This document shows positions 19,942-30,649 of a DNA stretch of 64,000 nt, in pieces. Positions within the stretch are counted from its first letter, which is position 1. Each line of letters opens with the position of its first letter. The translations under genes were made by a program, and so were the position numbers. The notes below the pieces were generated by a model. It was not told the origin of the DNA and ran no database searches. It saw only the letters and a program-made list of their open reading frames with translations. The DNA is from Acinetobacter sp. A47 (GTDB lineage: Bacteria; Pseudomonadota; Gammaproteobacteria; Pseudomonadales; Moraxellaceae), in assembly GCF_000805455.1 (NCBI RefSeq), contig NZ_JSUS01000064.1, positions 124,001-188,000 on the forward strand, read 5' to 3'.

Positions 19942-21750
19942 GTGATCGAGCAACTTTTACCGTATTATGAAAAACAACTACAAGAATTCGGTCAACAATC
20001 CAGAGAGTTTGCGCAGAAGTATCCCAAAATTGCGCAGCGACTTTCCTTAAATCAGGAACAGATTGATGACCCGCATATCGAACGGTTAATTCAGGCTTTT
20101 TCCCTGATCGCTGCACGGATCGACAAAAAACTGGAAGACAGTTACGACGTATTTACCCATTCTCTGTTTGAGGTGATGTTCCCTCAATATTTACGTCATT
20201 TCCCGGCTTGTACCGTGGTCAGCTTTGAAGATATCAATAAGCTGAAACAACTGACAGCCGCCCATGTCATTCCTCAAAAAACTGCGCTGAAATCCCGTAG
20301 TTTTAAAGGGGTTCAGTGTGAGTTCAATACCACCTGTGCTGTCCGCCTGCTGCCAATTTCATTGACGCAACTCGAGTTTCAGACTTCGCCAAGTACCCAT
20401 ATGCATTTGAACCAGAATGCCACCTTGAGCCTGAAATTCGAGATTTTTAATGAAGCGCAGAAGTGGATTCTGGATGAGAAGCTGCCGATTTATCTGGATG
20501 CCATTTCAAACTTTCCATTACAGGTGCTGGACAGTATTTTCCGTAACGATACAGGTTTTGCCATACGTGTTGGACAGCGTGTAGTTGAAATAGCAAACCC
20601 TTTTGAAATCATGGGTTTTACCGAGCAGGAAAGCCTGTTACCGATTGATCAGCATACCCACCATGCTTATCGTTTACTGATGGAATATTTCTGTTTTCCA
20701 GAAAAATTTAACTACCTGAACCTGGATTTAAGCCGTTTAAAAGGGGTGCTGAACCAGCAAAACCAGTTTGAAATTCTGATACACCTTAAACTGAACCTCA
20801 ATGATCAGGCCATCGTACGGAATTATTCCGAGCTGAATGTTGCCAACTTCAAGCTGTTTACCACTCCAGCGATCAATCTGTTTGAAAAACAGGCCGAGCC
20901 GCAAAAAATTTCCCATACCCAGTTACAATATCCACTGATCACCGATGCACATCATCCTGAGCTTTATCAGGTCTACTCGGTGACCGAAATGAATATGGTG
21001 CGTGAAAAAACCAATCAGGAGCAGACCTATGTTCCGGTGTTGCCGTTTTTTGCGATGAGCCATTACCATAACGATAAGGTACAGTTTTTCTATTCGCTGA
21101 ATTATGTACCGGCACAGAATAAAACCACACAGATGGGTTATTCGATTGTTTCAAAGCATTTGAAACCGTTTGAAATTAAATCCGATTTTATCAGTACGCG
21201 CCTGCTGTGCTCAAATGGTGACTTGCCGCATGAGGCATTGAGCCAGAGTAATAATATCCTGAACCTGAATGACAGCAGTCTGGCCCGGCGTGCATTAATT
21301 TTAAAACGCCCAACCTCGCCGTTTTATTTTGATAAGAATAAAAATGAACAGTGGCGCATTATCTCGCATCTTTCCTTAAATACTTTGGCATTGATGAAAG
21401 GGGATGCCCTGAGCCACGTAAAAGAATTGCTGGCTTTATATAACTTGCCTCATTCAAAAGAAAATATTCTACTGATTGATGCACTGAAACAGCTGAGTTT
21501 TTCAAGCACCAATAAACTCGTCAACTCCAAGCCTTTCCCGATGTTTATCCGTGGGGTGAAAGCCGAGCTCGTGGTTAACAAGAGCGTATTTAGAGGGCAT
21601 AGCCTATATATTTTCAGTCAGTTACTGAGCCATGTTTTTAATTTGAAAGTTCAGATCAACAGTTTTGTCGATGTGGTCGTGAAAGACAGTCTTAATCAGC
21701 AGGAGATATACCAATGCGCGCAGAACGTTGGTGGCAAGACTCTTCTGTAG
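19942..21750 (+). CDS. tssF: T6SS baseplate protein TssF
   Basis: Baseplate wedge component; 602 residues. The start is a GTG at 19942 with GAGCG upstream, giving IEQLLPYYEKQLQEFGQQSREFA, the usual beginning of TssF, followed by DPHIERLIQAFSLIAARIDKKLED. The C terminus overlaps tssG by 37 bases. Confidence 0.95.
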   Translation: MIEQLLPYYEKQLQEFGQQSREFAQKYPKIAQRLSLNQEQIDDPHIERLIQAFSLIAARIDKKLEDSYDVFTHSLFEVMFPQYLRHFPACTVVSFEDINKLKQLTAAHVIPQKTALKSRSFKGVQCEFNTTCAVRLLPISLTQLEFQTSPSTHMHLNQNATLSLKFEIFNEAQKWILDEKLPIYLDAISNFPLQVLDSIFRNDTGFAIRVGQRVVEIANPFEIMGFTEQESLLPIDQHTHHAYRLLMEYFCFPEKFNYLNLDLSRLKGVLNQQNQFEILIHLKLNLNDQAIVRNYSELNVANFKLFTTPAINLFEKQAEPQKISHTQLQYPLITDAHHPELYQVYSVTEMNMVREKTNQEQTYVPVLPFFAMSHYHNDKVQFFYSLNYVPAQNKTTQMGYSIVSKHLKPFEIKSDFISTRLLCSNGDLPHEALSQSNNILNLNDSSLARRALILKRPTSPFYFDKNKNEQWRIISHLSLNTLALMKGDALSHVKELLALYNLPHSKENILLIDALKQLSFSSTNKLVNSKPFPMFIRGVKAELVVNKSVFRGHSLYIFSQLLSHVFNLKVQINSFVDVVVKDSLNQQEIYQCAQNVGGKTLL

Positions 21751-22709
21751 TCGATCAGGTTTTTAAACGGGCAGGTTCATTTGAATTTGTACAGTCGACA
21801 CGTTTATTACGCCATTTACCTGTGCCTTCGCGTCAGCAGGACTGGTCTGACGATTTTAAATTTGGCACCTCGTTCAGCTTAAGCTTTCCGGCTACTGAAA
21901 TTGAGGAACTGAGCTATCAGGAGCAGCGCATCCATTTGACCAATCTGGTGGTCGGTCTTACCGGAACCCAAGGCGCGTTGCCTTATACCTATACCAATAA
22001 GCTGAAACAGGGCTCACGTCAGCAACGTCTGGAAATTAAAGAGTTTCTCGGTTTATTTAACCATAAGCTGACCAGTAAGTATGTGGATGCCAGCCTTGCA
22101 TATAATCTGCCGGTCCGTTATGAAATTGAGCAGCAGAACCATTATCTCGATATTTTGCATGCCTTGAACGGCTATATTCGTTCACAACACGAGCAGCACG
22201 ATCTGGATGAATATTTTGCTGAATTTTCAGGATTGATGCAGGGACAGAATAATACAGCACATGCCTTAAAAACCATTTTGGGCCGCGTCTTTAATACGCA
22301 GGTGCATATTCAGGAATTTGTCAAAGAAAAATTCCAGCTAGGGGACGAGCAGAAAACCAGGTTGGGGGGAAGCCAGCCGAGCCTGCTGGGAATCAATACC
22401 TTCTGTGGCGAGACAGTCCAGCAGATTGATGGAAAAATTGAAATTCAGATCGGTCCTTTAAGCCGTGAACAGTATCTGGCATTTTTACCGAACCAGCCGT
22501 TGAACCAAAAATTAAAACACCTGATCCAGACCTGGTGTAGCCCGACCTTGTTTATTGATGTACGGCTGATTCTGGATAAAAACGAAATTCGCCCGATGTG
22601 TCTGGATTCATCTCATGAAATGGGCTTGGGGCAAGGGGCCTTTTTAATGCCACAGGGACAATTGCAACATAACAGTGAAACGCGTTATGCACTTTTAGGA
22701 GCCGCATAA
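21714..22709 (+). CDS. tssG: T6SS baseplate protein TssG
   Basis: Baseplate wedge partner of TssF; 331 residues. The ATG at 21714 has AGGAGAT upstream, inside the end of tssF. Typical features are FEFVQSTRLLRHL near the N terminus, VGLTGTQGALPYTYT near residue 84, and the C-terminal GPLSREQYLAFLP. Its stop codon overlaps the start of the next gene by one base. Confidence 0.95.
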   Translation: MRAERWWQDSSVVDQVFKRAGSFEFVQSTRLLRHLPVPSRQQDWSDDFKFGTSFSLSFPATEIEELSYQEQRIHLTNLVVGLTGTQGALPYTYTNKLKQGSRQQRLEIKEFLGLFNHKLTSKYVDASLAYNLPVRYEIEQQNHYLDILHALNGYIRSQHEQHDLDEYFAEFSGLMQGQNNTAHALKTILGRVFNTQVHIQEFVKEKFQLGDEQKTRLGGSQPSLLGINTFCGETVQQIDGKIEIQIGPLSREQYLAFLPNQPLNQKLKHLIQTWCSPTLFIDVRLILDKNEIRPMCLDSSHEMGLGQGAFLMPQGQLQHNSETRYALLGAA

Positions 22710-24133
22710 TGATCAAGAAAATACTGGCAACTTTAATTACATGTTTTATTCTGGTTGGGCTGGTTGTTATCTTTTACTGGCGAGATACCCAATATCTGCC
22801 TGAGTCGGCAGACCTGATCAATTACTTCCTGATTTTGCCTGTAGTTATTACCTTTGTGCTGTTGTCACCCTGGCTGATTTATAAGGGTTATCAAAAGTAT
22901 AAACAGAAAAAGCAGCAGGCTCTGGTTGCCGGACAAGAGGAAAATGCAACTGAAGACGAGCAGGCACCTGCGTTACAGGAAAGTAAATGGCTGCATGTCA
23001 ACCTGTATTCAGCTGCGGCTTATCATGCGCTGGGAGAAAATGATGCTGTTCTGGACGGAATCAGGGAGTTCGCCAGCCCGCAACTTGATCCGCTTTTACT
23101 GAACTTTCAGGGCTTGCCGATTTTATCTTACCGGATCGGGGCACTGGATCAGCAGGTCACTCAGGACGAGGACAATGAATCTGCATTTGTTTCGGTTCGG
23201 CAACAACGCATCATGGCGCTGATCCAGCACCAGATTGAACAGCATCACGATATCCTGACCTCCATTTCGGAACATTTAAAGCGTTCCAGCCTGTTTTATG
23301 AAAGCCAGAACCTGCATGAATACCGGATGCATCCGGCATGGATTGACCCCGGGTTGTCTGGGGAAGAACAAAATGAAGAAATGCAGATCGAGCAGGTCTA
23401 CCGTTTAGATAAGTTAAATTTACATATTTTGCTGTCTGAGGATGTGGTACATACCTGGAATGACCACGCGAGTAATGACATGATTCAGGGCATTTTTTAT
23501 GAGCTGGGCATCATTCCGCAAAAATTCCATATCGAATATCATTTTATCAATGCAGCATCGACAGACCAGAATGTGGTTGAACTGGTAGAGCGGGTGCTGA
23601 AACAGCCGCATGAAATTTCACTGATAATTGCCGGGGATTCGGAAATCGATCAGGAAATTATTGATGAAAAAATCTGGGGGATGAGTGTCTATACGCCTGC
23701 CGAGTTTGTCGGGAGCAGCTGTGTGGCGCATCCGGATGTCCAGCTGATGCAGCAACAGCCTTTAAAAACCTTAAAGCTGGTCTCTAATCAAAATAATCTG
23801 AATCAAATATTCAAAGAGCTAGAAATACATGATTTACCACAATATCAAGATGAAGAACCTTTTGTACTGGTGGTCGAGGATGGCACCGATATCAAGGTGG
23901 TCAAGAAACTGGACCGGTTTTTTGCACAGAGTCCGGTAGAGCAGCACCACTACCTTTATTGTAAGCCTGTTGCCGGACATACCCAGAACGTGGCAAAAGT
24001 TTTTGGCTTGATGTTGGGGGCGCATCTTCCAGATCAGCAGGTTGCCTTTGTTTATGGACAAAATTTAAAAGCATTTATTCAGACTTTACCTGAGCTGTCA
24101 CCAGATCAGGAAAGTGTAGCAATTGCTGGTTGA
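22709..24133 (+). CDS. T6SS-cluster inner membrane protein of unknown function
   Basis: A 474-residue protein with two N-terminal transmembrane helices (residues about 5-24 and 38-58) and a soluble remainder of about 410 residues with no motif that I recognise. The segment VNLYSAAAYHALGENDAVLDGI and the C-terminal QQVAFVYGQNLKAFIQTLPE look globular. It is fused into the operon (1-base overlap with tssG, 29 bases before tssM). It belongs to the Acinetobacter-specific accessory genes (asa set), but I cannot say with certainty which name it carries. Its place directly before tssM suggests a role in the membrane complex, which otherwise lacks a TssJ. Confidence 0.75.
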   Translation: MIKKILATLITCFILVGLVVIFYWRDTQYLPESADLINYFLILPVVITFVLLSPWLIYKGYQKYKQKKQQALVAGQEENATEDEQAPALQESKWLHVNLYSAAAYHALGENDAVLDGIREFASPQLDPLLLNFQGLPILSYRIGALDQQVTQDEDNESAFVSVRQQRIMALIQHQIEQHHDILTSISEHLKRSSLFYESQNLHEYRMHPAWIDPGLSGEEQNEEMQIEQVYRLDKLNLHILLSEDVVHTWNDHASNDMIQGIFYELGIIPQKFHIEYHFINAASTDQNVVELVERVLKQPHEISLIIAGDSEIDQEIIDEKIWGMSVYTPAEFVGSSCVAHPDVQLMQQQPLKTLKLVSNQNNLNQIFKELEIHDLPQYQDEEPFVLVVEDGTDIKVVKKLDRFFAQSPVEQHHYLYCKPVAGHTQNVAKVFGLMLGAHLPDQQVAFVYGQNLKAFIQTLPELSPDQESVAIAG

Positions 24134-24162
24134 TTAACTTTTATTAAGAATTCGAGAACTCA

Positions 24163-27100
24163 ATGTACATCATTTTAGGTTATCTGTGGCAGTACATCAC
24201 TAATCCTAAAGCAATCATTGCTTTGTCCTTGTTTGTGGCGCTTATTTCTTCGTATTCGTCTATTCCGCGGCATATTTTCTGGGCGCTGGCGGCAACCTAT
24301 GCCCTGGGCCTGATTGTGTATGGGATCTACTGGCTGATCCAGCGCAAACGCCATGCCGAACAGGGGGAAGAACTGGCCAATGCCATTGAGCAGGACAGCA
24401 AGGCAGAGTACGGACAGCACAAGGATAAAGCCGAATTACAGTTAATCCAGCAACAGATGAAAGAATCGATCCAGCTGATTCGTAAATCCAAACTGGGCGA
24501 TAAAAAGGGCAATGCCGCTTTATACGAGTTGCCTTGGTATATGGTGATTGGTAACCCGGCTGCCGGAAAGAGCTCGGCAATCTATAATTCCGGCCTGAAA
24601 TTTCCTTTTGAAGAAACGCACCAGAAGATGGTCTCTGCGGGCTTAAGTGGTACCCGTAACTGTGACTGGTTCTTTTCAACCGAAGGGATTTTACTGGATA
24701 CGGCGGGGCGTTACTCGGTGTACTCGGAAGATCATTCGGAATGGCTGGGTTTCTTGAATATCCTGAAGAAAAACCGCTCCAAGGCACCGGTGAATGGTCT
24801 GATCGTAATTGTCAGTATTGCCGAGCTGATCAGTCAAAGTCCGGAAAGCTCATTGAAACTGGCCAAGAATTTACGTGCCCGTATTCAGGATTTAACCGAG
24901 CGACTTGAAGTGGTGGTGCCGGTTTATCTGGTCTTTTCCAAAATGGACCTGATTGCAGGATTTACCGAGTTCTTTGATTGTTATGAATCGCAGGAATACA
25001 ATCAGGCCTGGGGGGCAACCTTGCCTTATGAGCAAAACTCGTCGCAAAATGCAGTTGAATTATTCGAAAAACATTACAGCATTCTTTACGATGGTTTAAA
25101 GAGTGTGAGTACGACGCATTTAAGCCGTCGCCATTCGCAAAATATTTCTCCAAGTGTGATGACGTTCCCGCTGGAATTTAAAACCCTGAAACCGGCATTA
25201 AAAAGTTTTATTGGCACCCTGTTTGAAGATAATCCATATCAGTTCCAGCCAGTTTTCCGCGGCTTTTATTTTACCAGTGCCTTACAGGAAGGCATTATTG
25301 AAAGTCCAATGACGGAAAATATTGCCCAAGAGTTCCAGCTTCAGCAGGTACCACTCAATGGTCAGGAAGGCGTGAGTCCTTCTTTGGCTCCTAACCATGG
25401 CTATTTCTTGCAGGGCTTATTCTCCAATGTCATTTTGCGTGATAAGGATCTGGTAAAGCAGCATATCAATCCGGCGAAAAAGCGTCAGCGTTACATTGGA
25501 TTTATTGCTGCGCTGGTCGGGGTTTCACTGGTCTTGGGCGTCTGGGTCTGGTCATATCGCAACAACCAGCAACTGATTGCCGATGTTCAGGCCGATCTGG
25601 ACAAAGTCGTGCATCTGGAAAAAACGTCGGGACAACAGCTTTCTACCCAGCTTGAATCTTTACTGATCTTGCAGGAGCGTTTACAGCAACTCGATGAGTT
25701 CAGTGACCATCGTCCGCTCAAGTTCAGCTTTGGTTTATATCAGGGCAATCAATTGCGTGAGAGCTTAAAAGCAGAATACTTAAAAGGGATCAAACAGATT
25801 GTCCTGACCCCGACGCAACAAAACATCGCGCAATATCTGCAACGTGTCAAGAACAATGAAGCGACCCTGAAAGCCAACCATGTCAATGTGGAAATCAAGC
25901 AGGTCGCCAAGACACAGCAGTATCTGGAGCCTTCGGATACCAATCCGCAAGATGCCTATAATGCGCTAAAGGCTTACCTGATGATGAGCAATCCGGAATA
26001 TATGGATAGCAGTCATTTAAGTGATCAGGTATCGCGTTTCTGGCGTTCATGGCTAGATGCCAACCGTGGCCAGATGCCGCGTGGTGAAATGATTCAGGAT
26101 GCAGAGAAAATTCTGTCTTATGCCATGACTCTGGCCAATCAGGAAGGTTTCCCGATTCTTGAAACAGATGCGCAAGTAGTCGATCAAACCCGTCAGGTGT
26201 TGTTGTCTGTCATTCGTGGCATGCCGGCCCGTGACCGTGTCTATAACGAAATCAAGATGCGTGCGGCGGTACGTTTCCCTGCAGTGACCGTTGCACAGAT
26301 CGTGGGTGAGCAAAACCGTTCCATTGTGTTGGGCAGCTATGCCTTGCCAGGCGTATTTACCCAGAAAGCCTGGGACGAATATGTCGAAAAAGCGATTGAT
26401 GACGCGGCGAATCAGCCAACAGACAGTAAAGACTGGGTGTTGAACAGCCGTCAATCTGATGACCTGACTTTCTCGGGCAGCCCGGAACAGATCCGCAAGC
26501 AGCTGGTGGCCTTGTATAAACAGGAATATGTGACCGAATGGAAGAAGTTCCTGAACGGCATCTATTATGCCAAGGCCGATCAGTTCAGCCAGCAGGTCAA
26601 GACCATTGATGTGTTAGGTGAACCGCAAAACTCGCCAATCCGTACCTTGTTACAACGGATTGCGATCGAGACCAACTGGGATAACCCGATTGTACAGGCT
26701 GAGCTTGCCGTACCTGAAAAAGGCTTTGTGGCCTGGTTCAAGCGCAAGGTCTTGAACAATGCAGACGATAAGGCTGCCACTCAGGCGATGAATAAGGCAC
26801 AAGGTGCGATTTCACAAGAGTACCAGATGTTCTATCAGTTGGTGCGTAAGCGTGATGACTTACAAGACAAGTCGCTGTTTGATGAGTACATGAATAATCT
26901 TGCGCAGGTTCGCAGCAAGTTTAATGACCTGAAAACTGCAGGCGAGATTGGCCCAAGTGCGATGGCACTGGTGAAGCAAACCATCAATGACCAGACTTCG
27001 GTATTTAATGTCACCCAGAAATATGTGGATGAGAAAATGATGGTGGGGCTCAAGGATAGCGACCAGCAGTTGTTACAAAAGCTGTTGATGGGCCCACTGA

Positions 27101-27984
27101 CTCAATCATTTGCCAGCCTGATCGCACCAACACAGGATGAGTTGAACAAGCTGTGGGGCATTCAGGCTTATCAACCGTTCAAAACCAATTTGAGCCAGAA
27201 GTATCCGTTTAACTCAAGTGTGACCTTACAGGCAACCAGTAGTGAAATTGGCCAGATCTTCGGTGAAACCGGTAGCATCGCACGCTTTGTCAAAGAAGCG
27301 CTCGATCCATTTGTGATTCGCCGTGGCTATGTACTGACCTCTAAAACCTGGAAAGATCTGGGGATTAGCCTGAATCCGCAGTTTGTAATGGCGTTCCAGC
27401 AATATGTGGCACCGATCAACGGCATGGCGACCGGTAGTCTGGATCAGCCGGCTGCTGCACCTGTATCAAATCAGTCGAACTTCCAGTTCTACCCATTACC
27501 AAACCCGCAGTACCTGTCGTATACCATTGATATCGATGGGCAGCGGATGGTATTTGAAAATGGTATCCAGCAGTGGGTGAACTTTGTCTGGCCGAACCAG
27601 GGTGCAATACCGGGAGCACGTATTACGGCAGTGGATCTGGAAGGCAAGACCCATACCATTTTTGAAGAACCAGGTGAGTACGGAATTAACCGTTTGATCG
27701 ATGCGGCACAACGTAAAGAGCAAAATGGCAGCTTTGAAATGACCTGGACCAGCAAGACTGAACCGTCGCTGTCATTAAAAGTAAATTTCCGCTTAATCAG
27801 TGGCAACAGCTCTGGCAAGATCGGTTCAAGCCGTGGCTATGCCGGCTTGCAGCTGGTCGATAAGGTGGTTACCGAAAAAGCGGTACGTGTGGTATCGGCG
27901 CAGACAACACCTGCCGGTGCTGCGCCAAAACCACAACCTGCACCTGCGGCAGCGGCACCAGCCCAGCCGGGAGTAACACCGTAA
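24163..27984 (+). CDS. tssM: T6SS membrane complex protein TssM (IcmF family)
   Basis: Large inner-membrane scaffold of the T6SS trans-envelope complex, 1273 residues. It has two N-terminal transmembrane helices (about 17-35 and 38-58), a cytoplasmic NTPase-like domain with Walker A GNPAAGKS (130-137) and LDTAGRYSV, a third transmembrane helix near residues 446-466, and a long periplasmic part ending in a Pro/Ala-rich tail. The Walker A is intact, which is not true in all TssM proteins. Confidence 0.96.
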   Translation: MYIILGYLWQYITNPKAIIALSLFVALISSYSSIPRHIFWALAATYALGLIVYGIYWLIQRKRHAEQGEELANAIEQDSKAEYGQHKDKAELQLIQQQMKESIQLIRKSKLGDKKGNAALYELPWYMVIGNPAAGKSSAIYNSGLKFPFEETHQKMVSAGLSGTRNCDWFFSTEGILLDTAGRYSVYSEDHSEWLGFLNILKKNRSKAPVNGLIVIVSIAELISQSPESSLKLAKNLRARIQDLTERLEVVVPVYLVFSKMDLIAGFTEFFDCYESQEYNQAWGATLPYEQNSSQNAVELFEKHYSILYDGLKSVSTTHLSRRHSQNISPSVMTFPLEFKTLKPALKSFIGTLFEDNPYQFQPVFRGFYFTSALQEGIIESPMTENIAQEFQLQQVPLNGQEGVSPSLAPNHGYFLQGLFSNVILRDKDLVKQHINPAKKRQRYIGFIAALVGVSLVLGVWVWSYRNNQQLIADVQADLDKVVHLEKTSGQQLSTQLESLLILQERLQQLDEFSDHRPLKFSFGLYQGNQLRESLKAEYLKGIKQIVLTPTQQNIAQYLQRVKNNEATLKANHVNVEIKQVAKTQQYLEPSDTNPQDAYNALKAYLMMSNPEYMDSSHLSDQVSRFWRSWLDANRGQMPRGEMIQDAEKILSYAMTLANQEGFPILETDAQVVDQTRQVLLSVIRGMPARDRVYNEIKMRAAVRFPAVTVAQIVGEQNRSIVLGSYALPGVFTQKAWDEYVEKAIDDAANQPTDSKDWVLNSRQSDDLTFSGSPEQIRKQLVALYKQEYVTEWKKFLNGIYYAKADQFSQQVKTIDVLGEPQNSPIRTLLQRIAIETNWDNPIVQAELAVPEKGFVAWFKRKVLNNADDKAATQAMNKAQGAISQEYQMFYQLVRKRDDLQDKSLFDEYMNNLAQVRSKFNDLKTAGEIGPSAMALVKQTINDQTSVFNVTQKYVDEKMMVGLKDSDQQLLQKLLMGPLTQSFASLIAPTQDELNKLWGIQAYQPFKTNLSQKYPFNSSVTLQATSSEIGQIFGETGSIARFVKEALDPFVIRRGYVLTSKTWKDLGISLNPQFVMAFQQYVAPINGMATGSLDQPAAAPVSNQSNFQFYPLPNPQYLSYTIDIDGQRMVFENGIQQWVNFVWPNQGAIPGARITAVDLEGKTHTIFEEPGEYGINRLIDAAQRKEQNGSFEMTWTSKTEPSLSLKVNFRLISGNSSGKIGSSRGYAGLQLVDKVVTEKAVRVVSAQTTPAGAAPKPQPAPAAAAPAQPGVTP

Positions 27985-28021
27985 TGTTAGGGACAATCAC
28001 GGACTATCAGGAGGCGCCCGG

Positions 28022-28981
28022 ATGCACCAAGTAAAGACTACACCTTTGTATTATGGCAAGACTCCCGCGCGAGGGGACTTTCTAAAGTCCAAAGGTCAAT
28101 ATGCGTTGATTCAGGTGCTTGATCAGTGGATTACCGAGGCACTGGAACATGCCATGCGGGCGCCTGACTTCAAACAGCGTTATGACACGCTTCCTGCACT
28201 GGATTTCTTTATCGCCAATCCTGCGGAACCGATGTTTCTGGCGGCTAACCTGATCGCCAGCCAGGACAGTTCCGGACGGGCATTTCCAATGGTACTAAGC
28301 CAGTTACTGGAAGTTGAGCAGCCCTACCAGAACCTGCTGCTGGCACCGTATTACTACAAGTCGGTACTGGTTGATCTGTTCCAGCGTAACCGGGTATTAC
28401 GCAGCATCCGTGATACCAGTATCATGCTGGAAAAGCTGAATAATCTACCCAATGTGGTTCAGCTATTTAGCTCGACCGAATGTAACGGTTTCTATGAAAA
28501 CCACACCATGCACTCATTTGCACAATTGATGAAAATCAATGTCTATGAACTCGCACAAAGCATGATCGGTCTGGGGCTGTTACTGCAGCCGATTCTAAAG
28601 AATGGTACCAGTCGCTTGAACAAGGTGTTGATCTTGCCGATCAATAACCATATGTATTGCTATGAGATTGCTGCCTTTTGGGTCGGGATGATTGGACGCT
28701 TCCTCGGCATTAACAATGCCGAAATCCTGATCGGGATACTGCATCGTGAAGAACCGATATTATTTATCGGATTTCAGGGGGCTGACATCATGGCCTTGAG
28801 CGATATTTTTACCCAGAATATGCAAAGTGAGCATTGGGTTTCATTGATTCAGGCGCAATGGATCGATGCCTATCTGGAGCAAAATGCCGGTCTTGCGACA
28901 CTCGAACAATCACTTTGTCAGCGTCAGATGAGCCTGAATCAGGGCTTAAAGCTATTTCGACAAACTTTTTTAGATGAATAA
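28022..28981 (+). CDS. tagF: T6SS-associated protein TagF
   Basis: Cytoplasmic TagF family protein, 319 residues; in other bacteria TagF restrains T6SS activity post-translationally. The N terminus [18 protein letters not shown] is the family signature. An AGGAGG ribosome site precedes the ATG at 28022, and the gene lies 37 bases after tssM and 2 bases before the OmpA-family gene. No PpkA/PppA/Fha partner is present in this window. Confidence 0.9.
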   Translation: MHQVKTTPLYYGKTPARGDFLKSKGQYALIQVLDQWITEALEHAMRAPDFKQRYDTLPALDFFIANPAEPMFLAANLIASQDSSGRAFPMVLSQLLEVEQPYQNLLLAPYYYKSVLVDLFQRNRVLRSIRDTSIMLEKLNNLPNVVQLFSSTECNGFYENHTMHSFAQLMKINVYELAQSMIGLGLLLQPILKNGTSRLNKVLILPINNHMYCYEIAAFWVGMIGRFLGINNAEILIGILHREEPILFIGFQGADIMALSDIFTQNMQSEHWVSLIQAQWIDAYLEQNAGLATLEQSLCQRQMSLNQGLKLFRQTFLDE

Positions 28982-28983
28982 AT

Positions 28984-29751
28984 ATGAGAAATAATTTGAA
29001 ATCTGTATCGGCTGGTTGGGTTCTAGGATTAACACTCCTGGGCCAAAGTGCCGTGCTCAATGCCGCTCCGATCGTGGTGGAAGGTGTCGTACCGAACGAT
29101 GCCAGCAAACAGGCAATTCTGGTCAAGATGCAGTCGGTGTATGGTGCCGATCAGGTGGTCGACAAAATCCAGGTGCGACCGGTTGCTGCACCAAATGGAT
29201 GGAGCGATTCGGTAACCCGGGTGATTACCCCTGACCTGAAAAAGATTTCACAGGGGCAACTGCGCGTTAGGGGTACCCAGGTTGAATTGACCGGTAAGAT
29301 GGCTGACCCGAATCAGATTCAGCCAACCACCAGCAGTTTTCAGGCTCTGGTCCAGCAACCTTATCGCTTTAATGCCCAGCTTTCTGTCAATCAGGCCGAG
29401 CAAAAAATTATTGATGATGCCTTGAAAAACCGCATCATTGAGTTTGAATCGGGCAGTGCAATCCTGACTGCCGCAGGGCAGCAGATTCTGGATGAAATGG
29501 CGGTGGCTTTAAACAAGGTGGGCGGCAAGAAAGTCAAAATTATTGGACATACGGATAGTTCTGGTGATGCTACCAAGAATACAGTATTAAGCCAGCAACG
29601 TGCTGCAGCAGTACAAAGTTATCTGGTCAGTAAAAGTATTGCTGCTGACCGTTTGAGTACAGAAGGCAAGGGCTCTAGCCAGCCTGTTGCAGATAATGCA
29701 ACGGCAGACGGGCGTCGGAAAAACCGTCGAATTGAGTTTGAAGTGCTTTAA
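28984..29751 (+). CDS. tagN: OmpA-domain periplasmic protein of the T6SS cluster (TagN-like)
   Basis: A 255-residue protein with an N-terminal signal sequence, a BON-like middle part (residues about 35-115) and a C-terminal OmpA peptidoglycan-binding domain (about 145-255) with the motifs IEFESGSAILT, GHTDSSGDA and RRKNRRIEFEV. It probably anchors the apparatus to peptidoglycan, compensating for a TssL without that domain. It follows tagF by 2 bases. The tagN symbol is used by analogy and is less sure than the domain call. Confidence 0.8.
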   Translation: MRNNLKSVSAGWVLGLTLLGQSAVLNAAPIVVEGVVPNDASKQAILVKMQSVYGADQVVDKIQVRPVAAPNGWSDSVTRVITPDLKKISQGQLRVRGTQVELTGKMADPNQIQPTTSSFQALVQQPYRFNAQLSVNQAEQKIIDDALKNRIIEFESGSAILTAAGQQILDEMAVALNKVGGKKVKIIGHTDSSGDATKNTVLSQQRAAAVQSYLVSKSIAADRLSTEGKGSSQPVADNATADGRRKNRRIEFEVL

Positions 29752-29784
29752 GCCGTGTAATACGGATATGCGAGGGATGTGATC

Positions 29785-30048
29785 ATGGCAACACCTTATA
29801 TTGTTGTAGGCTGTCCGACCACGGGCGGTGGACAGGTGATTAGCGGCAACAGTAGCTTCTTGATTGAAGGGATTCCGATTGCCTGTGTGGGTGACAAGGC
29901 GACCTGTCCAAAACATAAAACGGTTGCTACGATTGTGGCGGGTGACCCGAATATGCAGGTGATGGGTAAGGCAGCAGCACGTGTCAATGATCCTTTATCG
30001 TGCGGTTGTAAATTGTTGCCGAAGCAGAACTTAGCTGTGAGAGGTTAA
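29785..30048 (+). CDS. T6SS spike-tip protein, PAAR domain
   Basis: An 87-residue stand-alone PAAR protein that would sharpen the VgrG spike. PAAR family landmarks are GCPTTGGGQVISGNSS, the central CVGDKATCPKH and the C-terminal ARVNDPLSCGC; the Cys and His residues probably bind zinc. I chose the ATG at 29785 with GAGG upstream over the in-frame GTG at 29779. No toxin domain is attached and no vgrG is in the window. Confidence 0.92.
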   Translation: MATPYIVVGCPTTGGGQVISGNSSFLIEGIPIACVGDKATCPKHKTVATIVAGDPNMQVMGKAAARVNDPLSCGCKLLPKQNLAVRG

Positions 30049-30053
30049 AACTT

Positions 30054-30086
30054 TTTAAAGCTCTTTGAATAATAAAGGGCTTTAAA
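30054..30086 (+). terminator. Likely terminator of the rightward T6SS arm
   Basis: A 13-bp stem (TTTAAAGCTCTTT with AAAGGGCTTTAAA, one G-U pair) encloses a 7-base loop 5 bases after the PAAR stop. The T-tract is weak (AATTTAAT), so termination may be partial. Confidence 0.55.
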
Positions 30087-30214
30087 ATTTAATCTATTTC
30101 GGCAAGGTCGCTGGTTAGAGCAATAATTTGGTTGTTGCAGCAAGCTCAACTAAACTGTGTATTTCGCATTTTACTGGACAGATCAATGCTTGATTTTGGG
30201 ATGAGCATTTACTG

Positions 30215-30649
30215 ATGTCAAAACAATTGCCTATGCTCTTATTGATGGCTTTTCTTGGAGGTTGTAAAGAAAAGCAGACCGAAAATTTTAATTATGAATT
30301 TTCAGGTCATCAGCTTTGTGCTCTAAAAACAAGTGAGATGAGTGCTGCTAATAAGTTTGGATTATTAGATAGTTCATTTAAGTATAAAGAAAATGTTTTT
30401 GATGAAAAATTATCGATTGATATATATAAAGAAAGTTTAAAAAAATTATCGAATAAACAAAGTAAGTATATTTTCTGTATTGATACTTCAAGCATAAAAG
30501 AAGGTACTTTGGAGACACAGATCAGATTGGAAATAAAAAAAGGAAAGTATTTAAGACAGTACGAATTTATAAATTATTCATGCCTGTCGACTCATAATTC
30601 TATGTTGAATCTATCAAAAAATGAAATGATACAAATATGTAGCTTCTAG
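30215..30649 (+). CDS. Small lipoprotein, possibly an orphan T6SS immunity protein
   Basis: A 144-residue protein with a lipoprotein signal (LLMAFLGGC, cysteine near residue 17) and a compact, probably beta-rich domain holding four further cysteines. It is markedly more AT-rich than the genes on both sides and uses many AAA, AAT and TTA codons, which suggests recent acquisition. It lies 166 bases downstream of the PAAR gene. Small AT-rich periplasmic lipoproteins near PAAR or VgrG genes in Acinetobacter are often immunity proteins, but no effector is beside it. A TssJ-like role is less likely. No family is recognised with certainty. Confidence 0.6.
   Translation: MSKQLPMLLLMAFLGGCKEKQTENFNYEFSGHQLCALKTSEMSAANKFGLLDSSFKYKENVFDEKLSIDIYKESLKKLSNKQSKYIFCIDTSSIKEGTLETQIRLEIKKGKYLRQYEFINYSCLSTHNSMLNLSKNEMIQICSF

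Noticed and set aside
30215..30649. Small lipoprotein read as the missing TssJ
   Set aside because: It is outside the operon after a likely terminator, has foreign base composition and no TssJ-like pattern that I can recognise.
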